This document shows, piece by piece, positions 10,457 to 20,369 of a stretch of 64,000 bases of DNA; within the stretch, counting starts at the first letter, position 1; each line of letters opens with the position of its first letter. The stretch lies in the NCBI GenBank assembly GCA_018971025.1, contig JAGWVE010000002.1:1-64000 (forward strand). Direction: 5' to 3'. Position numbers and translations under genes: made by a program. The stretch comes from Bacteroidota bacterium. Lineage in GTDB: Bacteria > Bacteroidota > Bacteroidia > Chitinophagales > Chitinophagaceae. The notes below the pieces were generated by a model. That model had not been told where the DNA came from. It did not search any database and worked only from the letters and a program-made list of their open reading frames with translations.

Positions 10457-11805
10457 TCGAGTTGATCATTATTGGTAATCTCTCCCGTAATAAGCCCTAA
10501 ATAATGGAGGCACTGTCTAATATCGAGTGCGAGTAAATCTCCGGTAATTTTTTGATGAAGGCCTGCATTTACATCTTCAAGCGCTTCACTTAATTTAACA
10601 AGCGCTTCGTGGTGTCTTGCATTGGTAACCACCGTAGATTCGGCATTGATATCGCCGTCAACTGCTTTTGATACAAGTGCATTTTTAAGTGTATCGATAG
10701 CTGTTTTATTTTTTGCTGCAATGCATACAACGCTTTTCATAGTTGCAAGCTTAGCTAATGCATCAGCATCAATGCTGTCAATTTTGTTTGCGACAAGCAC
10801 ATGCTTAATGCCTGTAGCAGTAAGCTCGTTAGCCACTAATTCAATATCTTGAAGGCTGGTTGTTTGCGCATCAAAAAGGTATACCACTAAATCGGCGGCA
10901 TTCATTTTTTCTAAACTTTTAGCAACCCCTAGCTGCTCTATCACATCATCCGTTTGCGTGCGTATGCCAGCCGTATCAATAAGTCTAAATAATACACCAT
11001 CAATATTCATCACCTCCTCAATGGTGTCACGTGTGGTGCCAGCAATATCGCTCACAATGGCTCTGTTTTCATTTAAAAGAGCATTGAGCAGTGTAGATTT
11101 TCCAGCATTGGGTTTTCCTATAATGGCGACTTGCACGCCATTTTTAATTACATTGCCAAGTGCAAATGAATCTACGAGTTGCTTTGTAGCATTTTGCAGA
11201 TTTGAAACCAAATGATGAAGTGCAGAGCGGTCTGCAAAAGCAACGTCTTCTTCTGCAAAATCAAGTTCTAATTCTATGAGTGCCGAAAATGTAATGAGCT
11301 GCTCACGTAGAGCTGCTAAATCATTGGAGAAACCACCACGCATGGTATGAATGGCTGCGCGCTTACTTGCTTCCGAATTACTGGCAATTAAATCTGCAAC
11401 AGATTCTGCTTGTGCCAAATCTAATTTGCCATTTAAAAACGCGCGCTGTGTAAACTCACCCGCTTTAGCAAGTCTTGCGCCGCGCGCGGTAATAGATGAA
11501 ATAATTTGCGATTGTATATATCCAGATCCGTGGCAACTAATTTCGATAACGTCTTCACCAGTGTAGGATTTGGGTCCTTTAAATAAAGAGAGCACAACTT
11601 CATCAAGTACTTTACCCTGATCCTTTAACATACCCACCACAATGGTGTGCGAAGCTTGTTCCAATAGATTTTTAGAAGGAAACAAATCGTTGAGAATAGA
11701 AAAAGTTTGCGCACCACTCACCCTAATAACGCCAATGGCACCCATACCAGGGGGCGTAGCAAGTGCTACAATGGTATCATCCCAATCTATTACATGACTT
11801 GCCAC
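10423..11805 (-). CDS. mnmE: tRNA uridine-5-carboxymethylaminomethyl(34) synthesis GTPase MnmE
   Basis: DTIVALATPPGMGAIGVIRVSG, IIGKPNAGKSTLLNALL, DIAGTTRDTIEE, C-terminal IFSKFCIGK. Confidence 0.97.
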   Translation of the reverse strand: MASHVIDWDDTIVALATPPGMGAIGVIRVSGAQTFSILNDLFPSKNLLEQASHTIVVGMLKDQGKVLDEVVLSLFKGPKSYTGEDVIEISCHGSGYIQSQIISSITARGARLAKAGEFTQRAFLNGKLDLAQAESVADLIASNSEASKRAAIHTMRGGFSNDLAALREQLITFSALIELELDFAEEDVAFADRSALHHLVSNLQNATKQLVDSFALGNVIKNGVQVAIIGKPNAGKSTLLNALLNENRAIVSDIAGTTRDTIEEVMNIDGVLFRLIDTAGIRTQTDDVIEQLGVAKSLEKMNAADLVVYLFDAQTTSLQDIELVANELTATGIKHVLVANKIDSIDADALAKLATMKSVVCIAAKNKTAIDTLKNALVSKAVDGDINAESTVVTNARHHEALVKLSEALEDVNAGLHQKITGDLLALDIRQCLHYLGLITGEITNNDQLDYIFSKFCIGK

Positions 11806-11850
11806 TTGCTTAAAATTTTATCAAAAGTACACGAAATGAAATGAAAACAA

Positions 11851-11876
11851 AAAGCCACCGAAATTTCGGTGGCTTT
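11851..11876. terminator. Probable rho-independent terminator of the tonB operon
   Basis: AAAGCCACCGAAATTTCGGTGGCTTT, self-complementary and flanked by A- and T-runs. Confidence 0.85.
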
Positions 11877-11900
11877 TTGTTAGATACTTGTTGTATCAAA

Positions 11901-12725
11901 TTATTCTTCAGAAACCATGAATGTAATAGATTGTCTGTGACGATAAATTACATTACGGCCGTTTTGAACAGCTGGTTTCCATGATGGTCCTTTTTTGATT
12001 ACACGAACTGCTTCGTCTTTAGTTCCGTAACCAGGATCATTTTCTGCTTGTACTTCAGAGATACCGCCGTTTTTGTCAACGATAAATGATACAATGACAG
12101 TGTATTTTCCTGGAGGCGCTCCGTTGTCTACTGGTAAATCACGATTTAGGTTACGCTCTAAGTATTTTGCCCATGCTGGAAGTCCACCAGGGAATTCTGC
12201 AGGGATTTGTACCACGGTAAATACCTTATCGTAATCTTCTTCTTTTGGCGCTTCTACCGTACCAGTACCTTTTTCTACTGGTGGCGCTACAATACCATCA
12301 TCTTTAGCACCTTCTTGGTTAATGGTACCAATTTTGGTGTCTTCCAATTTTTCAACCTCTTTGATTTCATCTTCAGGCTTTACTTCTTCATCCTTCACAA
12401 TTTTAGGAGGGGTGAACTTAGCCATTTCGATTTTTGGAGGTTCTTGTTTTGGTGGTGGTGGCGGTGGCGGTGGCTCTGGCTTTTTCTCTTCTTTTACATT
12501 TTCCAAATTAACGTCTTCAACAATAATTTGAGATTTGCCTTTAGAAGATGAATTAGCAACGATAGAACCAACGAACAAAAGAAGGCAAATGGCAAAAGTA
12601 CCAGCTAAGGCAATTTTGACACGCTTTTCGTAGGTACGTCTTAAATCATACGCACCATACGCTTTATTTTTACCCTCGAATATAATATCGAGGATATCCG
12701 CTGTTAATATTTTGTTTACGTCCAT
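11901..12725 (-). CDS. Energy transducer TonB
   Basis: Single TM, proline-rich KPEPPPPPPPPKQEPPK, C-terminal PAEFPGGLPAWAKYLERNL...VSFIVDKNGGISEVQ. Confidence 0.93.
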   Translation of the reverse strand: MDVNKILTADILDIIFEGKNKAYGAYDLRRTYEKRVKIALAGTFAICLLLFVGSIVANSSSKGKSQIIVEDVNLENVKEEKKPEPPPPPPPPKQEPPKIEMAKFTPPKIVKDEEVKPEDEIKEVEKLEDTKIGTINQEGAKDDGIVAPPVEKGTGTVEAPKEEDYDKVFTVVQIPAEFPGGLPAWAKYLERNLNRDLPVDNGAPPGKYTVIVSFIVDKNGGISEVQAENDPGYGTKDEAVRVIKKGPSWKPAVQNGRNVIYRHRQSITFMVSEE

Positions 12726-12771
12726 GATCGGTTCTTTATATAATTAGATGTAGAATGCTAATATTTCCATA

Positions 12772-13317
12772 TTAGTTTCCAGCTGCAGCATTTGCAACTG
12801 ATATTCTTACGAGCTCTTCTTCTTGCTTAGAGATATCAACTAATGCATAACGCTTTAACACGTTAATGGTCATTTCGTCTAAGATATCTACTACGTTTTT
12901 ATACGTGCTTTCAGAAGATGCTTTTAACACCACTACCAAATCTTTTTCGGGAGTACGGCTTTTTTTATCAAGCAATACTTCACGAATACCAGAAAAGTTA
13001 GAAGACTTAAAGTTAGAAGCGGTATTATCAAGTTGTCCTTCGTAGTAAAAAACAGTATTGTCTTTTCCTAACAAAAGCGTGATAACGCCTGATTCTTTGG
13101 CTTTGTTTTGTTCTTCCGGATTTTCAGCATCCTTTGGTAACATGAGTTTCAGCGCAGTTGGCTGACTCATGGTTGTGGTGAAAATAAAAAATGTAATGAG
13201 TAGAAAACCCAAGTCAACCATGGGTGTTAGGTCTACACGGGTAGATAGCTTCTTCCCTTTTTTGACCCCGGGGCCCTTTTTATGACCCCCGCCACTCGAT
13301 GTATCCATTTCTGCCAT
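12772..13317 (-). CDS. Biopolymer transporter ExbD
   Basis: STRVDLTPMVDLGFLLITFFIFTTTMSQP. Confidence 0.92.
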   Translation of the reverse strand: MAEMDTSSGGGHKKGPGVKKGKKLSTRVDLTPMVDLGFLLITFFIFTTTMSQPTALKLMLPKDAENPEEQNKAKESGVITLLLGKDNTVFYYEGQLDNTASNFKSSNFSGIREVLLDKKSRTPEKDLVVVLKASSESTYKNVVDILDEMTINVLKRYALVDISKQEEELVRISVANAAAGN

Positions 13318-13353
13318 GATAATAGCATTTAATTTTCGTGAATGATTTGTTGT

Positions 13354-14001
13354 CTATTCTTCTCTCTTCTCACCCGACATTGTCAGTTTCCACAATTCAG
13401 TTCCGGTTGGCACGCTTTCAGGATTTGTAATCATTTGGAACTTCTGTTCGTCGTTCTTTTTGAAAGCATCGATCACCGCTTTGAAAGCAGGAAACTTTGA
13501 AGCATTGTCGCCTTTTAATAAAAGATTCATTTTTTTACCCATGTACGCATCTTTAATAACACGTATCCAAGTATTTAATTGATTGTCTGTAGAATCTTTT
13601 ACAGGAATACCTGGTAAGAGGTCTCCTTTGCGCTTTTCTTCAGGGATTTGAAGGAATGAAGCAAGGCCACTAAATGGAGCACCATAAAAACCAGCTTTTT
13701 TAAACGCTTGCACGTTTACGCCAAGGTTCATGGTGGTATTTAGAGAATTTGCCACTACTTCTTTAATTTGTTCATTATCCAGCGTAAGAAAAACTTTTCC
13801 GTCTTTGTCAATTGTTATCAAAACAATGTCTTTATCTGGTGCCACTTTTGCTGCTACCGAACTTGGTGTGGTAACTGCAATGGCTTCTGCAGGTTTAAAC
13901 TTTGTTGTTAAGATAAAGAACGACAATAGAAGGAACGCCACATCACACATAGCCGTCATGTCTATGTTTGTGCTCTTACGTGGTAATTTGGCTCTTCCCA
14001 T
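13354..14001 (-). CDS. Biopolymer transporter ExbD (second copy)
   Basis: STNIDMTAMCDVAFLLLSFFILTTKFKP. Confidence 0.92.
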   Translation of the reverse strand: MGRAKLPRKSTNIDMTAMCDVAFLLLSFFILTTKFKPAEAIAVTTPSSVAAKVAPDKDIVLITIDKDGKVFLTLDNEQIKEVVANSLNTTMNLGVNVQAFKKAGFYGAPFSGLASFLQIPEEKRKGDLLPGIPVKDSTDNQLNTWIRVIKDAYMGKKMNLLLKGDNASKFPAFKAVIDAFKKNDEQKFQMITNPESVPTGTELWKLTMSGEKREE

Positions 14002-14069
14002 TGTTATTAATTTATTAGGTTCTCAGATTAAGATTCAAAACTTTGTGATTTACATACTAGTTGTTACAA

Positions 14070-14936
14070 CTATTTGTAGTTCGCAGCAAAGCTTTGTGTT
14101 AATGTGAAACCAGATTCATCAATACCATAAGTTACAGCATCGATACGCGTTGTAAATACGTTGTACATGATGATCGCTACTGCAGAAGTACCGATACCTA
14201 AAGCCGTATTATAAAGGGCCTCAGAGATACCTTGAGATAATTCACGAGCAGCTTCTCCACCACCTTCGTCACCTAATTTAGAGAACGAACGAATCATACC
14301 CATTACCGTACCTAATAGACCTAATAAGGTTGCTACTGATGCGATAGTTGATAAGAATACTAAGTTCTTTTCTAACATTGGAAGTTCAAGTGCTGTTGCT
14401 TCTTCAACTTCTTTTTGAATGTTTAATACTTTTTGATCTGTAGTAAGCTCGTTATTAGAAATCATTTCTTTGTATTTCTTAAGACCAGCTTTCATTACAT
14501 TACCTACAGAACCTTGTTGCTTATCACACTCAGCTAACGCTTTTTCAACGTCTTTGTTTGCTAAATGATATTGCACTTTACGTACAAACTCAGCAATATT
14601 TCCAGTGCCAGAAGCTTTAGAAACGGTTAATAATCTTTCAATTACGAAAGTTAATACCGTTAATAAACAACCGATAAGGATAGGTACAATGATACCACCT
14701 TCATACATTTTTGTAAAAGTTCCTTTTGGTCCTTTGTGGTTAGGCCAAAACCAATGACTAGCATCTGGATCAGGAGTTGTAAAGTTAGAAGCGCTTCCTA
14801 AAAGTACGCGCCAAATAAGGTAACCGCCAATGATACAAGCAATTGGAGCGATTGTTGCAATTAAGTTACTGCTTTTGTTAGGTTGTGCAGTTGAACTACT
14901 TTTTGCAGCTGTTGCTGTTGGTTTTGTCTCAGCCAT
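14070..14936 (-). CDS. MotA/TolQ/ExbB proton channel family protein
   Basis: LPMLEKNLVFLSTIASVATLLGLLGTVMGMIRSFSKLGDEGG...LSQGISEALYNTALGIGTSAVAIIMYNVF. Confidence 0.93.
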   Translation of the reverse strand: MAETKPTATAAKSSSTAQPNKSSNLIATIAPIACIIGGYLIWRVLLGSASNFTTPDPDASHWFWPNHKGPKGTFTKMYEGGIIVPILIGCLLTVLTFVIERLLTVSKASGTGNIAEFVRKVQYHLANKDVEKALAECDKQQGSVGNVMKAGLKKYKEMISNNELTTDQKVLNIQKEVEEATALELPMLEKNLVFLSTIASVATLLGLLGTVMGMIRSFSKLGDEGGGEAARELSQGISEALYNTALGIGTSAVAIIMYNVFTTRIDAVTYGIDESGFTLTQSFAANYK

Positions 14937-15287
14937 GATTCGATAGATTTTTTGTTTTTTAAATAATTAAAACCGATTTAAAAATTTGTCCCTACAATGC
15001 TAATTAAAATATCGTTTTAAACATAAAACTTTTTCAAATAAACCCTTAGGGGCTTACAAATTAGGTATTTTATTGAAATGGCCAAATTTGGTTATAGAAA
15101 TTTAATACAGAGGCTGGTAATAAACCGCTTATAACCTCAGTGTAAGAGCCTTAATCTTTGGAAATCCACAATTTTTCACCGATTTGTTTAATTTATTTTG
15201 CCATTCATCCAAGTTAGGCTAAAAAATCGAGGGTTGAATTATTTGGAACCCTATCTTTAAAGCATTATTCAACAACTAAAATTTTCA

Positions 15288-17882
15288 ATGAAAAACTATT
15301 TTATCGCTGCAGCGCTCCTCGTTAGTACGATGGGTGTAGCACAACAAAGAGATACCACGCAAGCCCCAGGTGGAAGAGCTGGCATGCCTGGTATGGCCGG
15401 AATGGCGGGAATGGCTGGTTTAGGCGGTGCGCGTCAAGCACCAAAACCTTACAAAGAGGTAATTACTGCAAAAGCAGTATCTCAAAAAGGTTTATTTACA
15501 GTACATAAAGTAGACGACAAGTTCTATTTCGAAATCCCTAACAGCTTATTAGGTCGTGAAATATTAGCGGTTACCCGTTATATTAAAGTACCTGCTGTTT
15601 CTGGTGGCGGACGTGGCGTATATGGTGGTGAAATTGCCAACCAACAAACCATGACCTTCGAAAAAGGCCCTAGCAGCAATATCTTTTTAAGAGGCATTGC
15701 ACTCATTAGTACTGCAAACCCTACCGATGAAATTTATAAGGCAGTTACCAACTCAAATTTAAATGCAATTGCTGCAGCTTTTCCGATTGCAGCATTTTCA
15801 AAAGATAGCAGTGGCGTTGTTATTGATGTAACGGATTATTTTAAAGGTGATAACCCTTTAGTAAGCGTTAGTTCTCAAGTTAAGCGTTCACTCAGTTTAA
15901 CACAAATTTCTGCGGACAGATCATACATTGATAAGATCACAACGTTCCCTATTAATACAGAAATTAGAACGGTAAAAACATTTGGTTCTGCAGCAGCTGG
16001 TGGTGGATTTGGTGGTGGCGCAAGCCCTGTACCAAGTGCATCTATTCCTACTGCAAATGGCAACAATGCAATTACCATTGAACTTAACACATCACTTTTA
16101 CTACTTCCTGCTAAGCCAATGACAGCAAGGATTGCAGACAAGCGTGTTGGTTTCTTTACAGACGACTATGTTGTTTTTGGAGACGATCAACAAAAAGTAG
16201 AGAACAAAGAATTTGCAGTTCGTTGGAGATTAGAACCAAAAGATGCAGATGTTGAAAAATGGAAAAAAGGTGAACTGGTAGAACCTAAAAAACAAATCGT
16301 TTATTATATCGATCCTGCAACACCTAAGCAGTGGCGCAAGCACCTTATTTTAGGTATCAACGATTGGCAAAAAGCTTTTGAAAAAGCTGGTTTCAAAAAT
16401 GCAATTGTAGGTAAAGAGTGGCCAGAAAATGACACCACCATGAGCCTAGAAGATGCGCGTTATTCTGTAGTTCGTTATTTTGCTTCTGAAACAGAAAATG
16501 CATACGGACCAAACGTACACGATCCGCGCAGTGGTGAAATTTTAGAGAGCCATATTGGTTGGTACCATAACGTTATGAAACTTGTTCATGACTGGTATAT
16601 GATTCAAACGGCTGCCATTGATCCTCGTGCACGTAGCATGAAATTTGATGATGATTTAATGGGCGATTTAATTCGTTTCGTTTCTTCTCACGAAGTAGGA
16701 CACACCCTTGGTTTAAGACATAACATGGGTAGCAGTAGCAAAACACCTGTAGAAAAATTACGTGATAAAACATGGGTAGAAGCAAACGGTCACACCGCTT
16801 CTATTATGGACTATGCGCGTTTTAACTATGTAGCTCAACCAGAAGACAATATCTCTAAAGCAGGCTTATACCCACGCATTGGTGATTACGATTTATGGGC
16901 TATTCGTTGGGGCTATGGTTATATTCCTGGTAACACAGAAGAAGAAACCAAATTAGCAAGTAGCAAATTAATCACGGAAACTTTAAAAGCAAATCCACGC
17001 ACTTGGTTTGGTACTTACGAAGGTGGCAATATGTCTGACCCACGTAGCCAATCTGAAGACCTCAGTGACAACGCTGTAAAGGCAAGTGACTATGGTGTTA
17101 AAAACCTTCAACGTATTTTAGCGAAGCTTCCTGAATACACCAAAGAAGAAGGTGATTTAAATGAAAACATTGCTTCTATTTATGGTCAATTATTAGGCCA
17201 ATTTAGAAGATATGTAGGACATGTAAGCCGTAATGTAGGTGGCGTGTATGAAACATTCCAAACTGCAGAAAGCGATGTTCCTGTATACGAACCTACGCCT
17301 AAGCAACTTCAAAAAGATGCATTAGGATTTTTGAACAGACAATTGTTCCAAACACCTACTTGGTTGATTGACAAAAAGATCTGGGATAAAGTAAACGTTC
17401 CAGGTTCTGCTGATCCAATTGCAGCAGCACAAGAAAGTGCTTTAGCGAGTATGTTAAGCACAGACCGCTTACACCGTATGCAAGCAAACGTAGACCGTTT
17501 TGGTGCAGATAAAGCATATGCTGCTACTGAAATGATCAATGATTTACAAAACGATTTATTCAGCGAATTAAAGTCTGGGAAAGCCGTTGATACCTACCGT
17601 AGAATGTTACAAAAAAGCTATGTAGATAAATTAGATGCGATCATCAATCCTAAACCAAGCGCAGGTGGTATCACCATTAGCTTTGGTGGCGGCGGTGGAG
17701 GAAACAATCCTTACGCTTCTGGTTACAATAGCCGTAGTGACGTAAACAGCATTGCACGTGCTCAACTTGCCGCTTTAAAAGGCACAGTTAACGCTGCAGC
17801 AGCTTCTACTTCAGACAAAATGACTAAAATGCATTTAGCTGATTTGGCGCAAACTATTAAGTTAGCATTAGATCCTAAATAA
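15288..17882 (+). CDS. Secreted zinc-dependent metalloprotease (DUF5117/DUF4953-like)
   Basis: Signal peptide; HEVGHTLGLRHNMG zinc motif; SIMDYARFNYVAQPED; N-terminal GMPGMAGMAGMAGLGG tract. Confidence 0.88.
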   Translation: MKNYFIAAALLVSTMGVAQQRDTTQAPGGRAGMPGMAGMAGMAGLGGARQAPKPYKEVITAKAVSQKGLFTVHKVDDKFYFEIPNSLLGREILAVTRYIKVPAVSGGGRGVYGGEIANQQTMTFEKGPSSNIFLRGIALISTANPTDEIYKAVTNSNLNAIAAAFPIAAFSKDSSGVVIDVTDYFKGDNPLVSVSSQVKRSLSLTQISADRSYIDKITTFPINTEIRTVKTFGSAAAGGGFGGGASPVPSASIPTANGNNAITIELNTSLLLLPAKPMTARIADKRVGFFTDDYVVFGDDQQKVENKEFAVRWRLEPKDADVEKWKKGELVEPKKQIVYYIDPATPKQWRKHLILGINDWQKAFEKAGFKNAIVGKEWPENDTTMSLEDARYSVVRYFASETENAYGPNVHDPRSGEILESHIGWYHNVMKLVHDWYMIQTAAIDPRARSMKFDDDLMGDLIRFVSSHEVGHTLGLRHNMGSSSKTPVEKLRDKTWVEANGHTASIMDYARFNYVAQPEDNISKAGLYPRIGDYDLWAIRWGYGYIPGNTEEETKLASSKLITETLKANPRTWFGTYEGGNMSDPRSQSEDLSDNAVKASDYGVKNLQRILAKLPEYTKEEGDLNENIASIYGQLLGQFRRYVGHVSRNVGGVYETFQTAESDVPVYEPTPKQLQKDALGFLNRQLFQTPTWLIDKKIWDKVNVPGSADPIAAAQESALASMLSTDRLHRMQANVDRFGADKAYAATEMINDLQNDLFSELKSGKAVDTYRRMLQKSYVDKLDAIINPKPSAGGITISFGGGGGGNNPYASGYNSRSDVNSIARAQLAALKGTVNAAAASTSDKMTKMHLADLAQTIKLALDPK

Positions 17883-17912
17883 GCAGGTTTCAGAATTTTT
17901 TTGAAAATTTGG

Positions 17913-17941
17913 AAAATCCGAGGGCTTCGCCCTCGGATTTT
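17913..17941 (+). terminator. Rho-independent terminator after the metalloprotease
   Basis: AAAATCCGAGGGC-TTC-GCCCTCGGATTTT followed by a T-run. Confidence 0.93.
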
Positions 17942-18018
17942 TTTTACCCAAAATTTTTGCTCAGAATTTTTTTTATAGTTCGGCTGCATTCATTTAAATT
18001 GTGTGAAACAGTAAAGCT

Positions 18019-18744
18019 ATGCTGCAGCCTTGGCGTACAGGAACGGTTATTAAAATGGAAGACGCATCGGAAACAACGCGGCGTTTTTGGATTCAAATTC
18101 CTGAGCTGGATAGTTTTGATTTTAAGCCAGGGCAGTTTGTAACACTTGATTTGCCCATTCACGAAAAAACCAACAAGCGCTGGCGCAGTTACTCTATTGC
18201 TTCTGCACCAGATGGCACCAATATTATAGAGCTGGTTATTGTTTTACTAGAAGGCGGGCTTGGCACCACCTATTTATTCAACGAAATAAAAGTGGGCAGC
18301 AGCATCACTTTAAGAGGCCCAGTGGGTGTGTTTACACTCCCTGAAACACTCGACAAAGACTTGTATTTAATTTGCACTGGAACGGGCATTGCGCCTTTCA
18401 GATCCATGGTTACATATATCCATCAGCAAAAAATAGCGCATAAAAATATTCACCTCATTTTTGGATGTCGTAAAATGTATGATTGCCTTTATGGACATGA
18501 ACTTAAAGCGCTTGAAAACCTCGAAAATAACTTTTATTACCACCCCGTTTTTTCTAGAGAAGAAACCACGCCAGAAGGCGCTCATAGTGGCTATGTACAT
18601 GCTGTGTATGAAAAATTAATTGCCGGTAAAAATCCGTCGCAGTTTTATTTATGCGGATGGAAAAATATGATTGACGAAGCCAAACAGCGCATTGTTGCGG
18701 CAGGCTACGACAAAAAAGATATTCACTTAGAAATATATGGTTAG
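18019..18744 (+). CDS. Ferredoxin/flavodoxin-NADP(+) reductase-like FAD oxidoreductase
   Basis: RWRSYSIASAPDG (FAD), LYLICTGTGIAPFRSM (NADP), FYLCGWKNMIDEA. Confidence 0.85.
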   Translation: MLQPWRTGTVIKMEDASETTRRFWIQIPELDSFDFKPGQFVTLDLPIHEKTNKRWRSYSIASAPDGTNIIELVIVLLEGGLGTTYLFNEIKVGSSITLRGPVGVFTLPETLDKDLYLICTGTGIAPFRSMVTYIHQQKIAHKNIHLIFGCRKMYDCLYGHELKALENLENNFYYHPVFSREETTPEGAHSGYVHAVYEKLIAGKNPSQFYLCGWKNMIDEAKQRIVAAGYDKKDIHLEIYG

Positions 18745-18777
18745 ATTGCCAGTTGCTAAACCGACAAATGCACCGCA

Positions 18778-20256
18778 TTAAGCAATCGCCCCCATTACAA
18801 TTTCTTTAACCTTACTTATATGCACACGCTCTTGTGTCATGGCATCGCGGTAACGAATGGTAACGGTTTGATCTTCTTTTGTTTGATGGTCAATGGTTAC
18901 ACAAAACGGCGTACCAATGGCATCTTGTCTGCGGTAACGTTTTCCTATCGCATCTTTTTCTTCGTAGAAACATTTGAATTGACCTTTACAGCTATCCATT
19001 AGTTCACGAGCAATTTCAGGAAGACCGTCTTTTTTAACAAGCGGTAAAATGGCAAGTTTAACAGGCGCAATTTTTGCAGGAATATGCAGTACCACGCGTT
19101 CGTCTGTGCTACCATCTTCTTTGGTAATTTTTTCTTCTTCGTAAGCATTGCTAAGCACTGCTAAAAACATACGATCCAGTCCAATAGAAGTTTCTATAAC
19201 GTACGGAATGTAGTTGCCATAAGGCTTTCCGGTTGCTTCATCGATGTCGTTGTCAAAATACTGTTGCTTCTTTTTGCTAAACTCTTGGTGTCTCGTCAAA
19301 TCAAAATCGGTACGGGAATGTATGCCTTCTAATTCTTTAAAACCAAAAGGAAATTCAAACTCGATATCTAATGCAGCATCTGCATAGTGGGCGAGTTTAA
19401 CGTGATCATGAAAACGGTATTTATGTGCAGGCATGCCTAACTGGGTGTGCCAATTTAAACGTGCTTCTTTCCAATATTCATACCATTTCATTTGCGTGCC
19501 AGGACGTACAAAAAATTGCATTTCCATTTGTTCAAACTCACGCATTCTAAATATAAATTGACGCGCTACAATTTCATTTCTGAAAGCCTTTCCTGTTTGC
19601 GCAATACCAAACGGCACTTTCATGCGCGCTGTTTTTTGCACATTTAAAAAGTTTACAAAAATACCTTGTGCGGTTTCTGGTCGTAAATAAATGGTATTGG
19701 CGTCTTCGGCCACCGAACCCAACTGCGTATCAAACATCAAATTAAACTGTCTAATATCGGTCCAGTTAGAAGTGCCACTTACTGTGCAAGTAATTTTTTG
19801 CTCTGTTAAAAGATTTTTAAGGGCTTCAAAATTTTCGGCAGCCAATAACTGATCCATTTGTGCTAACAAGGCATCAGCTTCCGCTCCCGCACCAGCCGCA
19901 CGTAAACTATCTGCTTTGGCTTCAATCAAATGATCTACTCTGTAACGTTTTTGAGAATCTTTGTTGTCGATCATGGGATCGCTAAAATTATCCACGTGCC
20001 CACTCGCTTTCCAAGTGGTTGGGTGCATAAAAATAGCAGCATCAATACCCACAATATTTTCATGCATTTGGGTCATGCTATGCCACCAATAATCCCTGAT
20101 ATTTTTTTTGAGTTCAGACCCGTAAGGACCGTAATCATATACGGCGCTTAATCCATCATAAATTTCACTACTAGGAAACACAAATCCATACTCTTTAGCA
20201 TGCGATATAATGGCCTGAAAATTATTTTCTTGTGGGGTTAATGTGGGCTTACTCAT
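18778..20256 (-). CDS. glyS: Glycine-tRNA ligase (class II, single-chain type)
   Basis: DYGPYGSELKKNIRDYWW, YLRPETAQGIFVNF, EFEQMEMQFFVRPG, ETSIGLDRMFLAVL. MSKPTLT start (20256) preferred over the ORF start at 20313. Confidence 0.93.
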   Translation of the reverse strand: MSKPTLTPQENNFQAIISHAKEYGFVFPSSEIYDGLSAVYDYGPYGSELKKNIRDYWWHSMTQMHENIVGIDAAIFMHPTTWKASGHVDNFSDPMIDNKDSQKRYRVDHLIEAKADSLRAAGAGAEADALLAQMDQLLAAENFEALKNLLTEQKITCTVSGTSNWTDIRQFNLMFDTQLGSVAEDANTIYLRPETAQGIFVNFLNVQKTARMKVPFGIAQTGKAFRNEIVARQFIFRMREFEQMEMQFFVRPGTQMKWYEYWKEARLNWHTQLGMPAHKYRFHDHVKLAHYADAALDIEFEFPFGFKELEGIHSRTDFDLTRHQEFSKKKQQYFDNDIDEATGKPYGNYIPYVIETSIGLDRMFLAVLSNAYEEEKITKEDGSTDERVVLHIPAKIAPVKLAILPLVKKDGLPEIARELMDSCKGQFKCFYEEKDAIGKRYRRQDAIGTPFCVTIDHQTKEDQTVTIRYRDAMTQERVHISKVKEIVMGAIA

Positions 20257-20369
20257 AACGGGGCAAAAATAAGCCATTCTACCTAAAAAAGGCGCTTTAA
20301 CCCCTTTATCCATTTTTTTTCTCTGACTCAGAGAAATCCTATAGCTTTAGCGGGATAAATTTAAAAACA

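Noticed and set aside
12207-12551. 114-aa plus-strand ORF rich in Trp/Phe, and overlapping 12322..12531 Gly/Ser-rich ORF
   Set aside because: Antisense of the proline-rich region of TonB; composition is a mirror artefact of the PPPPPPPP codons.
17762-18162. Small ORFs around the 17913-17941 hairpin
   Set aside because: They span the terminator and antisense strands of flanking genes; no coding evidence.
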